Positions 62,969 to 64,000 of a stretch of DNA of 64,000 nucleotides are shown in pieces. Made by a program: the position numbers and the translations under genes. The notes below the pieces were generated by a model. That model saw nothing but the letters and a program-made list of their open reading frames with translations, had not been told where the DNA came from and ran no database searches. The stretch comes from Gemmatimonadaceae bacterium (GTDB taxonomy: Bacteria > Gemmatimonadota > Gemmatimonadetes > Gemmatimonadales > Gemmatimonadaceae). The DNA lies in assembly GCA_036504815.1 (NCBI GenBank), contig DASXUN010000025.1, positions 1-64,000 on the forward strand. Direction: 5' to 3'. Each line of letters starts with the position of its first letter. Within the stretch, counting starts at the first letter, position 1.

Positions 62969-64000
62969 ATGCGCCGTCACCTCGCCCTCGCCCTATTTGC
63001 CGCTGTTGTGGCCGCGCCCGCGGCCGTCGCCCAGGCTCCGTCCTCCTTCGAGGCCGAAATCAAGCAGCGAACGCAGGCGGTGCTGCCCCAGGTCGTCGCC
63101 TGGCGCCGGGACCTGCACGAGCACCCGGAACTGGGCAACCGCGAGACGCGCACGGCCGGCATCGTCGCGGCGCAGCTGCGCAAGCTGGGCCTCGAAGTGC
63201 GCACCAATGTCGCAACCACGGGGGTCGTCGGTGTGCTGCGCGGCGGCAAGCCGGGCCCGGCCGTCGCCTTGCGCGCCGACATGGACGCCCTGCCCGTGAC
63301 GGAGGAAGTCGACCTGCCGTTCCGGTCGCGCGTCCGCGCCGAGTACAACGGGCAGCAGGTCGGGGTGATGCACGCCTGCGGCCACGACAATCATGTCGCG
63401 ATGCTGCTCGGTGCCGCGACGGTGCTCGCCGGCATGAAGGACAAGCTGCCGGGAACGGTCACGTTCCTGTTCCAGCCAGCGGAAGAAGGCGCGCCGGCGG
63501 GCGAACGCGGCGGCGCGGCGGTGATGATGGAAGAGGGCGCGCTGGACAACCCGAAGGTCGAAGCGGTCTTCGGGATGCACGTGCGTCCCGGCCGCTTGGG
63601 TGAGATCGGCTATCACGCCGGCGGGGCGATGGCGAGCAGCGACCAGCTCAACATCGTCATCAAGGGGCGCCAGACGCACGGCGCCGTGCCGTGGGGCGGC
63701 ATCGATCCGATCGTCGTCTCGGCGCAGGTCATCAATGCGCTGCAGCCCATCGTGTCGCGGCAGATGAATCTCGCGCTCGCCCCTGCCGTGCTGACCATCG
63801 CGACCATTCACGGCGGCGTGCGGCACAACATCATCCCCGACAGCGTGGTGATGACCGGCACGCTGCGCATGTTCGATCCCGAGATGCAGCGGGACATCCA
63901 CGCGCGCATCAAGCGCACCGCGGCGGACGTGGCCGCGGCGTGGGGGGCCACGGCCAGCGTCACGATCACGACGGGGACGCCGGTGCTGGTGAACGACCCG
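62969..64000 (+). CDS. M20 family amidohydrolase (N-acyl-amino-acid hydrolase/hippurate hydrolase-like), 3' end cut
   Basis: 344 codons to the window edge. Signal peptide MRRHLALALFAAVVAAPAAVAQ, so the enzyme is exported, unlike most hippurate hydrolases. M20D motifs: WRRDLHEHPELGNRETRTA, LRADMDALPVTEE, MHACGHDNHVAMLLGAA, FQPAEEGAPAGERGG, then the dimerisation domain with KGRQTHGAVPWGGIDP. Metal ligands (Cys, His, Glu) of the peptidase M20D group are present. It would release amino acids from N-acylated forms. The preceding intergenic region carries the decamer arrays. Confidence 0.92.
   Translation, partial: MRRHLALALFAAVVAAPAAVAQAPSSFEAEIKQRTQAVLPQVVAWRRDLHEHPELGNRETRTAGIVAAQLRKLGLEVRTNVATTGVVGVLRGGKPGPAVALRADMDALPVTEEVDLPFRSRVRAEYNGQQVGVMHACGHDNHVAMLLGAATVLAGMKDKLPGTVTFLFQPAEEGAPAGERGGAAVMMEEGALDNPKVEAVFGMHVRPGRLGEIGYHAGGAMASSDQLNIVIKGRQTHGAVPWGGIDPIVVSAQVINALQPIVSRQMNLALAPAVLTIATIHGGVRHNIIPDSVVMTGTLRMFDPEMQRDIHARIKRTAADVAAAWGATASVTITTGTPVLVNDP

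Noticed and set aside
62850-63299. Protein-coding frame through decamer array 2 (repeats of SYSVVLCRTL type)
   Set aside because: It is made by translating the repeat, has no homologous pattern and overlaps the M20 gene in another frame. The minus-strand frame through array 1 is rejected for the same reason.

Overview
The window is about two-thirds G+C and reads as chromosomal DNA of a Gram-negative, Gemmatimonadota-like bacterium. The lineage is inferred from three things: PknB-type kinases fused to TolB-like propellers, a zinc metalloprotease of the HEVGHTLGLGHN type, and abundant secreted proteins of unknown function. A PilQ secretin and an outer-membrane barrel gene imply an outer membrane. 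I found no rRNA, tRNA, CRISPR array, prophage or IS transposase.

0-16 kb: the 5' part of gcvT, a beta-hydroxyacid dehydrogenase and a MATE exporter. Then comes a four-gene minus-strand operon of three Ser/Thr kinases and a PP2C phosphatase, every junction overlapping by 4 bp. A divergent AarF/UbiB-like gene and a secreted protein follow. A protein joining an alpha/beta-hydrolase, a peroxiredoxin and a histone-H1-like basic tail lies 10 bp behind argF, which has a basic tail of its own.

16-36 kb: the genes Smg/DUF494-topA-trmFO-xerC-hslV-hslU-argF all lie on the minus strand in the order of a known conserved operon, but stretched over about 20 kb. The gaps hold genes of unrelated function (SRPBCC, threonine dehydratase, HAD phosphatase plus glycosyltransferase, D12 methylase, membrane proteins, POT transporter, DinB, deoxynucleoside kinase, pdxB). 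Several inserted blocks are bracketed by long intergenic inverted repeats: a 141/144-bp pair and a 135-bp pair.

36-55 kb: a type IV pilus region. pilMNOPQ is followed by aroC and aroK. Three minor-pilin-like genes and two nearly identical major pilins lie upstream. A good sigma-54 promoter precedes one pilA, and a PilS-PilR-like pair lies about 6 kb upstream of the pilins. pilS and pilR lead a minus-strand run that continues into four membrane glycosyltransferase genes, so pilus synthesis and surface glycosylation may be co-regulated.

54-64 kb: arfB and a SulP transporter, an outer-membrane barrel gene split by one in-frame TAA, the large metalloprotease, a LolA-like secreted protein, a lipoprotein and an Hsp15-like S4 protein starting 10 bp apart in opposite directions, infA, two inverted arrays of a 10-bp repeat, and the start of an M20 amidohydrolase. 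At eight gene starts a TAnnnT box sits only 5-6 nt before the ATG, which suggests common leaderless transcription.
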